Shown one piece after another: positions 51,624 to 63,827 of a stretch of 64,000 bases of DNA. The position numbers and the translations under genes were made by a program. The notes under the pieces are model-generated. The model saw only the letters and a list, made by a program, of their open reading frames with translations, had not been told where the DNA came from and searched no databases. This stretch comes from Virgibacillus ihumii. GTDB taxonomy: Bacteria; Bacillota; Bacilli; Bacillales; Amphibacillaceae. Positions within the stretch are counted from its first letter, which is position 1. Each line of letters starts with the position of its first letter. The stretch is from NCBI RefSeq assembly GCF_902726655.1, contig NZ_CACVAN010000001.1:2728001-2792000 (forward strand), written 5' to 3'.

Positions 51624-51656
51624 GCTTTTGCGATTTCCTGCAAAGGCTTTTTTTTC
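51622..51656 (+). terminator. Terminator of csfB
   Basis: AAGCTTTTGC / GCAAAGGCTT stem followed by seven T; it begins inside the csfB stop codon. Confidence 0.85.
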
Positions 51657-51737
51657 TGTTTAAAAATTGAAACTTTGAGTGCAGTTCCGCGCCAGCATCA
51701 GTCAGTCAAACTTTATAAAATAAGATATTCTGCTTTG

Positions 51738-51863
51738 TACGGCGGGAACCGCGAACTGTACAGCGGGTGCGGAGAAAAGTACGGCGGCTACAGGCAAAAA
51801 TACAGCGGAAACTGGGTATTATACGGCGGCAGCGGACCAAAGTACAGCGGCAGGGAGTTTTTG
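51738..51863 (+). repeat. 21-base tandem repeats (six units, alternating TACGGCGG/TACAGCGG)
   Basis: Units begin at 51738, 51759, 51780, 51801, 51822 and 51843, each with TACGGCGG or TACAGCGG plus 13 variable bases. They alternate strictly, giving a 42-base higher period. The 325-base gap between csfB and yaaO holds nothing else. Confidence 0.8.
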
Positions 51864-51948
51864 ATATATTTTTCCTTGTACTAATCCAAAGGTATAAATT
51901 ATGGTAACCTTATAAGAAATATACATATACAAACGCAGAGGAAAGATT

Positions 51949-53370
51949 ATGATGAAACGCAATCAACAGAAAACACCGTTATTGGACGCTTTGAAACAAT
52001 TTGCAAAACGGGACCCGATTTCTTTTCATGTCCCTGGACATAAAAACGGAGAGCTTTTTCCACCCTTGGCTCGTGAATATTATCAGTCTATTTTACCGCT
52101 GGATATGACTGAATTATCGGGGCTGGACGACCTTCATGCTCCACATGATGTTATTAAGGATGCACAGGATCTGGCAGCTGATTATTTTGGGGCGGAGCAG
52201 ACATATTTTCTGGTAGGCGGCAGTACCGCCGGGAATATGGCAATGATTTTAGCAGCATGTACTGCGGAGGAAAAAATAATTGTGCAGCGCAACAGCCATA
52301 AATCCATTTTTAACAGTCTGGAACTGGGCGGTGCCAGACCTGTTTTTGTCGCACCGGAATTTGATCGTAAGGTCAATCGGTATACGGCACCTGATTTTAA
52401 TACATTCAAAGAGGCAATCGAACAACATCCGGATGCCAAAGCAGCGGTGTTGACTTATCCGGATTATTTTGGCCAAACTTTTAATATAAAAGAAATGATT
52501 GACCTTGCACATGAATATAATATACCAGTGCTTGTTGATGAAGCACATGGTGTCCATTTCTCCACCAATGATAACTTTCCGGCATCATCGCTTGATTTGG
52601 GAGCGGATGTGGTTGTCCAGTCGGCACATAAAATGGCGCCTGCTATGACGATGGGGTCCTTGCTGCATATGAATTCCAGCAGGGTTAACAGCAACAGGGT
52701 GACGCATTATCTGCAGATGCTCCAGTCAAGCAGTCCATCCTACCCGATTATGGCGTCGCTGGATATTGCCCGTTATTTCCTTGCAAGTCTGTCACAGGAT
52801 GATGTTAAGGCGGTTATGAATAGTGTCAGTCGTATAATAGCAATCCTGGATGAAAAAGATGCGTGGCAAGTCCTCCCGACTGACGATCCTTTGAAAATAA
52901 CATTGCAGATGCAACAGGGTATTTCTGCGCATGAGGTTTACAGCCTATTTGAAAAAGAAGCGATTTATCCGGAGCTTGCAACGCATGATCAAATTTTACT
53001 TATTCATGGGCTTACTCCATTTCAATATGACAAGCAACTGCAAAATGGAATAATGCGCGTTAAGGAACAATTAAAAAATGTGCAGAATCATGCTACAATA
53101 GAAACAGGAAATCTATTTACAAAACAGATTCAGGAACTAGTAATGCCGTACCAGACGATGCACCATCGACCTGCTAGACAGGTTCCACTGAATCAGTCGG
53201 CTGGCTGTATTGCGGCAGAAGCGATAACACCTTATCCGCCGGGAATACCTTTTATTTTAAAAGGTGAGCGGATCACAGATACGCACATCAGCATTATCAA
53301 ACAACTGATTCATCAGGGTGCAACCATACAACATGACGATGTCACTCAAAGAGTCAGCGTTTTTATATAA
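51949..53370 (+). CDS. yaaO: Orn/Lys/Arg decarboxylase family protein YaaO
   Basis: 473 residues. PLP-dependent fold with the cofactor Lys in QSAHKMAPAMTMGS (near residue 228), PLP-phosphate region GGSTAGNMAMI, and VDEAHGVHF. Short decarboxylase type without the N-terminal wing domain. Substrate not certain (lysine or arginine). Start follows GAGGAAAG. In B. subtilis it follows xpaC-yaaN, which are missing here; tmk follows as usual. Confidence 0.9.
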   Translation: MMKRNQQKTPLLDALKQFAKRDPISFHVPGHKNGELFPPLAREYYQSILPLDMTELSGLDDLHAPHDVIKDAQDLAADYFGAEQTYFLVGGSTAGNMAMILAACTAEEKIIVQRNSHKSIFNSLELGGARPVFVAPEFDRKVNRYTAPDFNTFKEAIEQHPDAKAAVLTYPDYFGQTFNIKEMIDLAHEYNIPVLVDEAHGVHFSTNDNFPASSLDLGADVVVQSAHKMAPAMTMGSLLHMNSSRVNSNRVTHYLQMLQSSSPSYPIMASLDIARYFLASLSQDDVKAVMNSVSRIIAILDEKDAWQVLPTDDPLKITLQMQQGISAHEVYSLFEKEAIYPELATHDQILLIHGLTPFQYDKQLQNGIMRVKEQLKNVQNHATIETGNLFTKQIQELVMPYQTMHHRPARQVPLNQSAGCIAAEAITPYPPGIPFILKGERITDTHISIIKQLIHQGATIQHDDVTQRVSVFI

Positions 53371-53384
53371 AGGAGCAAACTTAA

Positions 53385-54364
<980 letters not shown>

Positions 54365-54371
54365 CATCAAA

Positions 54372-54430
54372 AGCGATCGAATAGCCTCCTTAAAAAGATT
54401 GATATTCCATGGAGGCTTTCCTTGGTCGCT
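54372..54430 (+). terminator. Hairpin after darA
   Basis: AGCGA...GCCTCC pairs with GGAGGC...TCGCT in two blocks; followed by no T run. It sits where yaaR would be. Confidence 0.55.
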
Positions 54431-54480
54431 ATCAATGCTGAGGAACAATACATTTATTATTATTTTAAGGACTGGTAACT

Positions 54481-55476
54481 ATGAAAACATGGTCTGAGGT
54501 TGCTGAAATACAGCCACTGGCAAGCAGAATCATCACGAACAGCATAATAAAGGACCGCATATCACATGCGTACTTAATCCAGGGTGCCCGGGGGACCGGA
54601 AAAAACCCAATTGCCCTGCTGCTTGCCAAGACCGTTTTCTGTACCAATAAAACGGCTTCAGAGCCTTGTTTGGAATGTAATGCCTGCAAACGGATCGAAT
54701 CCGGGAACCATCCCGATTTGCACTGGATTGAACCGGATCCGGACAGACAATCCATTCGAAAGGAACAAATCGATCATTTGCAAAAGGAATTTAATTATTC
54801 CGGTATGGAATCCAACAAGAAGGTTTATGTGATTTCAGATGCCGATACATTAACTGTGAATGCAGCAAACCGTATTTTAAAATTTTTGGAAGAACCAAGT
54901 AAGGAAACAACTGCAATTATGCTGACAGATAACAGTCAGTCGATTATTTCCACCATCCGTTCACGCTGTCAGGTCATTGATTTGAAACCGTTAAATCCGG
55001 AAGCTTTTCGAACACAGCTTATTGATTCAGGTATGGCTGAACGGGATGCATTGTTAATGAGTGCATTGACGAATAATTTTGATGATGCGTTTTCTTGGAC
55101 TGCGGATGAGTGGTTTGCGCAGTCACGAAAATTAATGATACAATTGATAGAAATGTTTTCGCGGAATCCTAATGAGGTTTTTTTGTTTATTCACAGCAAG
55201 TGGATGCCTCATTTCAAGGATCGGAAACAGCAGGAGCAAGGACTTGATTTAATGCTACTTGCGTTTAAGGATATACTATACTTTCATATCGGTAAGCAGG
55301 ATGGAATGGCAGTTTTCCAACAAGATGGGGATCAAATAGAGAACCTGTCGATGTTTTTTTCACAGGGTCAGCTGTTGGACATTCTGAACAAACTTCTGGA
55401 AGCCAAGCGGAAGCTGAAACAGAATGTCAATCCAACGCTCGTGATGGAGCAGCTTGCCGTTCAAATACAGAGGTGA
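54481..55476 (+). CDS. holB: DNA polymerase III delta prime subunit
   Basis: 331 residues. Clamp-loader ATPase fold with QGARGTGKNPIALLLAK (P-loop with Asn-Pro where dnaX has Thr-Ser, as the subunit is not catalytic), zinc Cys cluster CLECNACKRI, and LKFLEEPSKETTAIML. Overlaps the next gene's upstream region by a few bases. Start after a weak site. Confidence 0.93.
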   Translation: MKTWSEVAEIQPLASRIITNSIIKDRISHAYLIQGARGTGKNPIALLLAKTVFCTNKTASEPCLECNACKRIESGNHPDLHWIEPDPDRQSIRKEQIDHLQKEFNYSGMESNKKVYVISDADTLTVNAANRILKFLEEPSKETTAIMLTDNSQSIISTIRSRCQVIDLKPLNPEAFRTQLIDSGMAERDALLMSALTNNFDDAFSWTADEWFAQSRKLMIQLIEMFSRNPNEVFLFIHSKWMPHFKDRKQQEQGLDLMLLAFKDILYFHIGKQDGMAVFQQDGDQIENLSMFFSQGQLLDILNKLLEAKRKLKQNVNPTLVMEQLAVQIQR

Positions 55477-55481
55477 TATAC

Positions 55482-56309
55482 ATGATTGAAGTAATCGGTG
55501 TCCGTTTTAAAAAAGCGGGTAAAATATATTATTTCGATCCTGGAGACAACAATATAGAAGCAGACAAATATGTTGTTGTCGAAACGGTTCGAGGTGTGGA
55601 ATTTGGCAAGGTGGTTATTACGAATAAACAGGTTGATGAGGAGGACGTTGTACTCCCATTAAAAAAAGTGATTCGGATTGCTGATGAGAAAGATAAGCTG
55701 ACAGTAGCTGAAAATCAGCAGCATGCCGAACGTGCTTTTGAGACCTGTGCTAATAAAATTGCTCACCATGAGCTGGATATGAATCTGGTCGAAGTGGAAT
55801 ATACATTCGATCGAAACAAATTAATCTTCTATTTTACCGCGGATGGGCGTGTGGACTTCCGCAACTTGGTAAAGGATCTGGCTTCGCAATTTAAAACCCG
55901 TATTGAGCTCAGACAAATTGGTGTGCGGGATGAGGCAAAAATGTTGGGAGGCATAGGTCCATGCGGAAGAATGCTTTGCTGCTCAACATTTCTCGGTGAC
56001 TTCGAACCGGTATCGATTAAAATGGCTAAGGATCAGAACCTTTCGCTTAATCCAGCTAAAATTTCCGGGTTATGCGGCCGGCTTATGTGCTGCCTTAAAT
56101 ATGAAAACGATGATTATGAGACTGCGAAACGTGAATTGCCGGATATGGGTGAGAAAATTAAAACGCCATATGGTGATGGAAAAGTAGTTGGCTTGAATAT
56201 GCTGGAGAGGATTATACACATAGAAATACCTGAAAAAGAACGGGTTATTGAATATACGTTAGATGAACTAATTGATGAAGGAATTATTACAGCGCAAGCC
56301 ACAGAATAG
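55482..56309 (+). CDS. ricT: RicT/YaaT, PSP1-domain protein
   Basis: 275 residues. ATG 55482 follows GAGGTGAT; the frame is open nine bases further. PSP1 domain with the conserved Cys cluster CGRMLCCSTFLG and CGRLMCCLKYE. With RicA and RicF it forms an iron-sulfur complex that promotes RNase Y-dependent RNA maturation and Spo0A phosphorelay. Same position as yaaT in B. subtilis. Confidence 0.94.
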   Translation: MIEVIGVRFKKAGKIYYFDPGDNNIEADKYVVVETVRGVEFGKVVITNKQVDEEDVVLPLKKVIRIADEKDKLTVAENQQHAERAFETCANKIAHHELDMNLVEVEYTFDRNKLIFYFTADGRVDFRNLVKDLASQFKTRIELRQIGVRDEAKMLGGIGPCGRMLCCSTFLGDFEPVSIKMAKDQNLSLNPAKISGLCGRLMCCLKYENDDYETAKRELPDMGEKIKTPYGDGKVVGLNMLERIIHIEIPEKERVIEYTLDELIDEGIITAQATE

Positions 56310-56323
56310 TGGGGTGATCGGGC

Positions 56324-56668
56324 GTGAAAAAGAGAAAAATTTTTGATCAGGTATCAGATATGGAAGAACAAATTGGCGAACTGTATGAACAGCTCGGTGA
56401 TTTAAAGGGGAAATTGAGTGACCTTCTTGAGGAAAATCACCGTCTGGAAATGGAAAATCATCATTTGCGTAATCGCTTGAACGATTCTGATGAGGATTTT
56501 AAAGATGATGAGATTGTCAACCCGGCCAAGGATGTACCGGGTGAAGGCTATGATAATCTCGCACGGCTGTATGAAGAGGGATTTCATATTTGCAACGTCC
56601 ATTTCGGCACCCCCCGCCAGGATGAGGATTGCCTGTTCTGTCTGTTATTTTTAAATAAAACGAAATAG
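56324..56668 (+). CDS. yabA: Replication initiation control protein YabA
   Basis: 114 residues from GTG. N-terminal coiled coil ([19 protein letters not shown] type) and C-terminal zinc domain [20 protein letters not shown]. It tethers DnaA and DnaN to limit re-initiation. Close behind ricT. Confidence 0.94.
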   Translation: MKKRKIFDQVSDMEEQIGELYEQLGDLKGKLSDLLEENHRLEMENHHLRNRLNDSDEDFKDDEIVNPAKDVPGEGYDNLARLYEEGFHICNVHFGTPRQDEDCLFCLLFLNKTK

Positions 56669-56735
56669 GGAATTATTATCGGCTGTCTCTATTCATTAGA
56701 GGCAGCTTTTCTAACATATTTGGAAAGGATTAAGA

Positions 56736-57479
56736 ATGGTACCATTATACGACGACGAACGAATTGATTATTTGCTTGCTGAAGAACGTATGCACATTAT
56801 CCAAAGTTCTTCTGTATTTTCATTTTCGCTTGATGCGGTGCTGCTTGCTCATTTTGCGTATGTGCCAATCAGGAGAGGAAAGATTCTTGATTTGTGTACA
56901 GGAAACGGTGTCATTCCGCTGTTGCTGTCACGTCGTACCAATGCTGAGTTAACCGGAGTTGAAATTCAGGAACGGCTTGCAGATATGGCGACCCGAAGTA
57001 TTAAATTAAATAAACTGGGCGAACAATTATCGGTCATTCATGGTGATCTGAAGGACATGAAGGCAACATTGAAACACAGTGCATTCGATGTGGTCACATG
57101 TAATCCGCCGTATTTCCGTACACCGGCAAAAACAGAGCATAATAAGAGTGAACATCTGACTATCGCTCGGCATGAAGTTTATTGTACGCTTGAGGATGTT
57201 GTGAAAGCGTGTAAACTGCACGTTCGTCCGGGAGGGAAAGTTGCAATGGTTCACCGGCCGGGAAGGTTGATTGACATCATTACATTGTTCCGCAAATACC
57301 GGCTGGAGCCGAAGCGGCTTCAATTTATTTACCCGAAGCGGGGACGGGATGCGAATATGATTTTGATTGAAGGGGTTCGGGATGGCAATGCGGACCTGAA
57401 GATTTTGCCGCCATTATATATTTATCATGATGACAGTACGTACACAAAGGAAGCTGAGGATATTATTTATGGAAGATAA
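56736..57479 (+). CDS. yabB: tRNA1(Val) (adenine37-N6)-methyltransferase family protein
   Basis: 247 residues. SAM-binding [15 protein letters not shown] and catalytic NPPYF, the signature of N6-adenine methyltransferases of TrmN6/YabB type. Gene position after yabA fits yabB. Overlaps yazA by eleven bases. Confidence 0.92.
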   Translation: MVPLYDDERIDYLLAEERMHIIQSSSVFSFSLDAVLLAHFAYVPIRRGKILDLCTGNGVIPLLLSRRTNAELTGVEIQERLADMATRSIKLNKLGEQLSVIHGDLKDMKATLKHSAFDVVTCNPPYFRTPAKTEHNKSEHLTIARHEVYCTLEDVVKACKLHVRPGGKVAMVHRPGRLIDIITLFRKYRLEPKRLQFIYPKRGRDANMILIEGVRDGNADLKILPPLYIYHDDSTYTKEAEDIIYGR

Positions 57480-57762
57480 TGAGCATATTGTTTATATTTT
57501 AAGATGCAGTGATAATACACTTTATACCGGCTATACCAATGATCTGGAACATAGACTGGTGATGCATGAGGAAGGAAAAGGTGCAAAATATACGAGAGGA
57601 CGCGGCCCTTTTCAGGTATTGTTTGTGGAAAAGTTTCCGGAAAAATCCGAAGCACTGCAGCGGGAATACGAGATTAAACAGCTGACACGGAAGGGGAAAT
57701 TCCAATTAATCCGTGATAAGTTGAAGGAAGTGATGCAATATGAAGGTTCAAAAAAGCTTTGA
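57469..57762 (+). CDS. yazA: GIY-YIG nuclease-superfamily protein YazA
   Basis: 97 residues. ATG 57469 gives [20 protein letters not shown], the GIY-YIG motif, then [23 protein letters not shown] Glu region. Single-domain UvrC-like nuclease fold of unknown substrate. Overlaps the ends of both neighbours, so translation is probably coupled. Confidence 0.9.
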   Translation: MEDNEHIVYILRCSDNTLYTGYTNDLEHRLVMHEEGKGAKYTRGRGPFQVLFVEKFPEKSEALQREYEIKQLTRKGKFQLIRDKLKEVMQYEGSKKL

Positions 57763-58615
57763 TGGTGAAAAAAATGGAACGGTTTATGTTGTCCCGACCC
57801 CTATTGGCAATCTGGAAGACATTACATACCGTGCATTAAAGGTATTGAAATCCGTAGCTGTGATTGCAGCGGAGGATACGAGAAATACCAGGAAACTGCT
57901 GAATCACTTTGACATATCAACCAGGCTTGTCAGCTATCATGAACATAATAAAAAATCGAGGGAAAAAGAGTTGCTCGAACATCTGGAAAACGGTGAAACA
58001 ATTGCCATAGTAAGTGATGCGGGTATGCCGTCGATTTCCGATCCCGGATATGAACTGGTACAGGCCGCGATTGATATCGAGCAGCCGGTGGTTGTCCTGC
58101 CAGGTGCAAATGCTGCTTTATGTGCGCTGGTTGGTTCCGGACTGCCTGCTGATGAATTTTTGTTTTATGGGTTTTTGCCACGTAAAAAGAAGGAAAAAAC
58201 TGCTGAACTGGAGCGGCTTCAATCAGTGAAAGCGACACTGTTGTTTTATGAATCACCTTTCCGGTTGAAGGATACGATTAAGGATATCAGGGAAAAGTTC
58301 GGAAATCGTCGGGCGGTTGCAGCTCGTGAGCTTACTAAAAAATTTGAGGAGTATGCACGTGGAACGTTGGAAGAACTCCTGGATTGGTCAAATGAACGCG
58401 AACTGAAAGGAGAACTTTGCCTCGTTGTCGAAGGTACGGAGGCATCCGGTCTTCAAAAAGATGATTTGTGGTGGAGTCATCTTTCCGTTTCGGAGCATGT
58501 AAGCCATTATATCAGGGATGAAAACCTGACAAGTAAGGAAGCCATTAAACAGGCTGCACTGGACCGGAATATGGCAAAGCGGGATGTTTATCAGGCATAT
58601 CATGTAGATCAATAG
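57740..58615 (+). CDS. rsmI: 16S rRNA 2'-O-methyltransferase RsmI
   Basis: 291 residues. VVPTPIGNLEDITYRALKVL near the start, AAEDTRNTRKLLNHF, VSDAGMPSISDPGYELV, and GANAALCALVGSGLP are RsmI hallmarks. It methylates C1402 of 16S rRNA. Overlaps yazA by 23 bases. Confidence 0.95.
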   Translation: MKVQKSFDGEKNGTVYVVPTPIGNLEDITYRALKVLKSVAVIAAEDTRNTRKLLNHFDISTRLVSYHEHNKKSREKELLEHLENGETIAIVSDAGMPSISDPGYELVQAAIDIEQPVVVLPGANAALCALVGSGLPADEFLFYGFLPRKKKEKTAELERLQSVKATLLFYESPFRLKDTIKDIREKFGNRRAVAARELTKKFEEYARGTLEELLDWSNERELKGELCLVVEGTEASGLQKDDLWWSHLSVSEHVSHYIRDENLTSKEAIKQAALDRNMAKRDVYQAYHVDQ

Positions 58616-58617
58616 GT

Positions 58618-58908
58618 AACGAAGCTGGGACAAATCAAAAAGTGTAATACAAAAAACGAACAATTTTAGGGATTAGCGGAGGAAATATACGTAGACTCCT
58701 GCGGGAGGACAGGCCTAGGTGAGACCCCGCAGTGCGTAAGCACGAGGAGGGCTCAACAGCCGCCCGCGGTAAAGAAGACACAGCGAAAGTGATTTTCTTG
58801 AGCTGATGTCGCACTTATGCTCGAAAGTGAAAGCGAAGTATATTTCCGGAGCGTTGGCCACACCACTAATTCGTTTTTTTCTAAATCACTTTTTGTCCCA
58901 GCCTCGTT
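58618..58908. repeat. MITE-like intergenic element after rsmI
   Basis: Ends are near-perfect inverted repeats: AACGAAGCTGGGACAAA at 58618 and the inverse of AACGAGGCTGGGACAAA at 58908. The interior is GC-rich and non-coding. It accounts for the 349-base gap between rsmI and the betaine-binding gene. I recall this element from other Bacillaceae. Confidence 0.75.
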
Positions 58909-58964
58909 CCTATCTAATGACAATAAATCTGTCCTTTTATCCAACAAATAGATCCAGTTGCAGG

Positions 58965-59861
58965 CTATTCAGCTGCTTTTAAATCTTTAATGGAATCAAT
59001 ATCCATATATGCTGGTACAACAAGACCGTTTCGTGTACCGGTCAGGTTAACTCCCAGGTCCACTAATTCTTCCTTGTATTTTTCATAGTAATCAACATGT
59101 GTTGAAGGTAACCACGCACCTACCATTGCATCCGCACTTCCATCCGCAATTGCTGCAAACATTGGACCTGCTTCCACCTGAATTAATTCAACTTTATAAT
59201 TTAATTTATTCTCCAATACGTATTTTACAACATTGGAACTGGCAATCACATCGGCCCAGGCAACATACGTAACTCTTATTTCCTCACCATTTCCGGATTC
59301 GACTCCTTTGATCCATGAACTTACCAAATCCTGATTATTCTTAACCCATTTCTTTGCTGCCTCTTGTTCTGATTGGCCATTTTCAATTTTCAGCATTACT
59401 TTTTGGAGATCATCCGGTTTCCAGTGGAATTGATCAAAAAATTTATATGCACCAGGCATATCTTCCTTTAGTCCCTTGCGTACAAGCGTTTTGATTTTCT
59501 CTTTTCCACCATACGCTCCTTTAGGATCTTCGAGCATTTTCAAATCATATTCAATAAATTTCCAGTGTGGAATCCAGCCAGTCACTACGATGGGCTCTTT
59601 ATCTTCAATCGCCTTATCCAACGCTGCTGTCATGGCAGCAGCAGAACTTTCCTTAAGCTCCCATTTATCCAAATTATAGGCAGACATCACATCTTTTGTC
59701 AGGCCCATAAGTCCGGCACCAGGATCTATTCCGGTAATCGTATACTCAACCTTCTCCCCAAAAGAGGCATTTTCATTGTTTGCATCTTCATTGCCTCCAC
59801 ATGCTGATAAACCCAACATTAGTACGAAGGCTGATATAATTCCTAATGATTTTTTTAACAT
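58965..59861 (-). CDS. Glycine-betaine-type ABC transporter substrate-binding lipoprotein
   Basis: 298 residues. Lipobox MLGLSAC at the N-terminus, then the OpuAC-like betaine-binding fold (ITGIDPGAGLMGLTKDVMSA, WIPHWKFIEYDLKML, GAWLPSTHVDYYEKYK). The Trp-rich segments form the aromatic ligand cage. It should feed an osmoprotectant ABC transporter, but no ATPase or permease gene adjoins it, so it works with one encoded elsewhere. Start follows AAGGAGGATAC. Minus strand against neighbours, an insertion into the rsmI-abrB interval. Confidence 0.9.
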   Translation of the reverse strand: MLKKSLGIISAFVLMLGLSACGGNEDANNENASFGEKVEYTITGIDPGAGLMGLTKDVMSAYNLDKWELKESSAAAMTAALDKAIEDKEPIVVTGWIPHWKFIEYDLKMLEDPKGAYGGKEKIKTLVRKGLKEDMPGAYKFFDQFHWKPDDLQKVMLKIENGQSEQEAAKKWVKNNQDLVSSWIKGVESGNGEEIRVTYVAWADVIASSNVVKYVLENKLNYKVELIQVEAGPMFAAIADGSADAMVGAWLPSTHVDYYEKYKEELVDLGVNLTGTRNGLVVPAYMDIDSIKDLKAAE

Positions 59862-60120
59862 TATGTATCCTCCTTGATGTTTTTTATTTAAGTATCTAAA
59901 TAGTACAGGATGACCAACCTTCTAATTTTTTCATATTAAAATGGTAATCTCAAAGTTCAATATCTGCCACATTCTATCGTAAATTGTAATAAAATAACAC
60001 TGTATTAATATAATACGCTATTCCTATTGAATTACTCTGTTTTTCTCTATATTTAACTAATTTAATTTTGCTTATGCAATAACGAAAGCCAAACCGGATC
60101 TGTTCCATATTATAAAATCC
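59862..60120. other. Intergenic region upstream of the betaine-binding gene
   Basis: AT-rich, no gene seen. It should contain the promoter for the minus-strand betaine-binding gene; I cannot pick one with confidence. Confidence 0.5.
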
Positions 60121-60176
60121 AAATAAAAAAAAGCGGCTGACAAAAAAGGGAAAGGTGGTGCGCGTCAGCCGCTTTT
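60121..60176 (-). terminator. Terminator of abrB
   Basis: AAAAGCGGCTGAC / GTCAGCCGCTTTT stem followed on the minus strand by a T-rich run. Confidence 0.88.
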
Positions 60177-60199
60177 ATCACATTATTCAGATGTTCCTG

Positions 60200-60487
60200 T
60201 TATTTTCCTTCTCTTACCAGACGGGACTGGATTTCATTGATTAATTCCTCTGCACCTTCAGGGCTGAGAACAAGTTTGCCGTTTGCCAGCACCAGATTCT
60301 CATCGGATGTTTCCCCTGTAACCTGACATGTCATGGCAGGTTTGAATTTCTGTAAAATAACTCTCTCTTTATCGACGAAAATTTCCAACGTATCTTTTTC
60401 CTTGATGTCAAGGTTACGCCGCAATTCGATAGGCAATACAACTCGGCCAAGTTCATCAACTTTCCGTACGATTCCAGTAGACTTCAT
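60200..60487 (-). CDS. abrB: Transition-state regulator AbrB
   Basis: 95 residues. SpoVT/AbrB swapped-hairpin DNA-binding domain KSTGIVRKVDELGRVVLPIE at the N-terminus and a C-terminal multimerisation domain with one Cys (MTCQVTGE). ATG 60487 gives the canonical start; an open frame extends 54 bases upstream. Represses stationary-phase genes. Divergent from metS as in B. subtilis. Confidence 0.95.
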   Translation of the reverse strand: MKSTGIVRKVDELGRVVLPIELRRNLDIKEKDTLEIFVDKERVILQKFKPAMTCQVTGETSDENLVLANGKLVLSPEGAEELINEIQSRLVREGK

Positions 60488-60768
60488 TTTCCTAACTCCC
60501 CTCTGAAGGATGGAAAAAACAATTCGGCATTGTTTTTTCATTGCTACAAAAATTTTTCGTCATGTTTCGACATCTGCTTATGACATATAGTACCAATCAT
60601 TACTAAAAGTGTCAATAAATTTTTCCCGAAAGATAAAATTAATGTGAAAATTAAATAAAATATTGTGGGGTTAGCAGATAAGGTAATCAGGAAATACTGT
60701 GAATTATGAAACGGTGGTTATCCGTTAATGGAAATCTTGTGATAAAATCGCTACAATGGAAATAGTGA

Positions 60769-62748
<1,980 letters not shown>

Positions 62749-62756
62749 AGAGAAAT

Positions 62757-62790
62757 AAGGTCACCCTCATACGAGGTGCTGGCCTTTTTC
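62757..62790 (+). terminator. Terminator of metS
   Basis: AAGGTCACCTC-like stem with CCTC/GAGG core, ending GGCCTTTTT. Confidence 0.75.
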
Positions 62791-62810
62791 TGTACGATAG
62801 GAGCGATTGT

Positions 62811-63578
62811 ATGTTAGTTGATACACATGTACATTTGAACGCGAGACAGTTTTTTGAAGATCGGGATGAGACGATCCAACGTGCATTTGATGCTGGTGTA
62901 AAGTATATGGTGGTTGTCGGATTTGACCGGGAGACGATTCCGCTGGCAATTGAAATAGCCGAACAGTACGAAACAATCTATGCTGCGGTTGGCTGGCATC
63001 CGGTTGATGCAATAGATATGACCCAGGAAGATCTTGACTGGATTGAGGAACTGTCAGCACACCAAAAGGTGGTTGCCATCGGTGAGATGGGGCTTGATTA
63101 TCATTGGGATAAATCACCAAAAGAAATTCAAAAAGAGGTGTTCCGCAAACAGATTAACCTGGCCAAAAAAGTGAAGATGCCAATCATCATTCACAACCGT
63201 GAAGCAACAGAAGACATTATTGAAGTCATGCAGGAGGAAAATGCAGAGGAAGTCGGTGGAATCATGCATTGCTATAATGATGCACCGGATTATATACAGG
63301 CATGCCTTGATATGAATTTTTATATTTCATTAGGCGGTCCGGTAACGTTTAAAAATGCCACCCTGCCAAAAGAAGTGGCTGTGCAGGTGCCAAAGGATCG
63401 GCTGCTGGTGGAGACGGATGCGCCGTTCCTGGCACCTCATCCAAACCGCGGGAAACGAAATGAGCCAGCATATGTAAAACTCGTTGCCGAAAAGGTCGCT
63501 GAACTCCGGGAAACATCTTTCGAAGAACTCAGTAAAATTACGACAGAAAACGCTTTTCAATTGTTTCATTTTGAGTAA
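62811..63578 (+). CDS. yabD: TatD-family metal-dependent hydrolase (YabD)
   Basis: 255 residues. Metal ligands His in DTHVHLNA, Glu in IGEMGLDYH, His in IIHNREA and HCYND, Asp in ETDAPFLAP. TatD-like DNase fold. Start after AGGAGC; after metS as in B. subtilis. Substrate likely nucleic acid ends. Confidence 0.95.
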   Translation: MLVDTHVHLNARQFFEDRDETIQRAFDAGVKYMVVVGFDRETIPLAIEIAEQYETIYAAVGWHPVDAIDMTQEDLDWIEELSAHQKVVAIGEMGLDYHWDKSPKEIQKEVFRKQINLAKKVKMPIIIHNREATEDIIEVMQEENAEEVGGIMHCYNDAPDYIQACLDMNFYISLGGPVTFKNATLPKEVAVQVPKDRLLVETDAPFLAPHPNRGKRNEPAYVKLVAEKVAELRETSFEELSKITTENAFQLFHFE

Positions 63579-63640
63579 AAATCGGGTATTTTGTCATAAT
63601 TTTTGATAACAAAAACAAGCTTAAATATAGGACATTTTTA

Positions 63641-63671
63641 GGGGATCGGAACATTTTCCGGTCTCTTTTTT
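63641..63671 (+). terminator. Terminator of yabD
   Basis: GATCGGAA / TTCCGGTC stem followed by TCTTTTTT. Confidence 0.85.
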
Positions 63672-63827
63672 ATGTCTGTAAAACCAGTGGTGACAGGCGT
63701 TCTACAGGTTGTGTCATACGATGGTTATCTTGTGTAATTTAATTGTAAACAAACCGTAAACGGATTTTCGTTGCAATCACATAGATTTGTTATATATAAT
63801 CATAGTCGCGTAAAGGAGGCAAAGAGC

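Noticed and set aside
51675..51884. 69-codon Tyr/Gly-rich frame after csfB
   Set aside because: Explained by the six 21-base tandem repeats; no ribosome site and no family.
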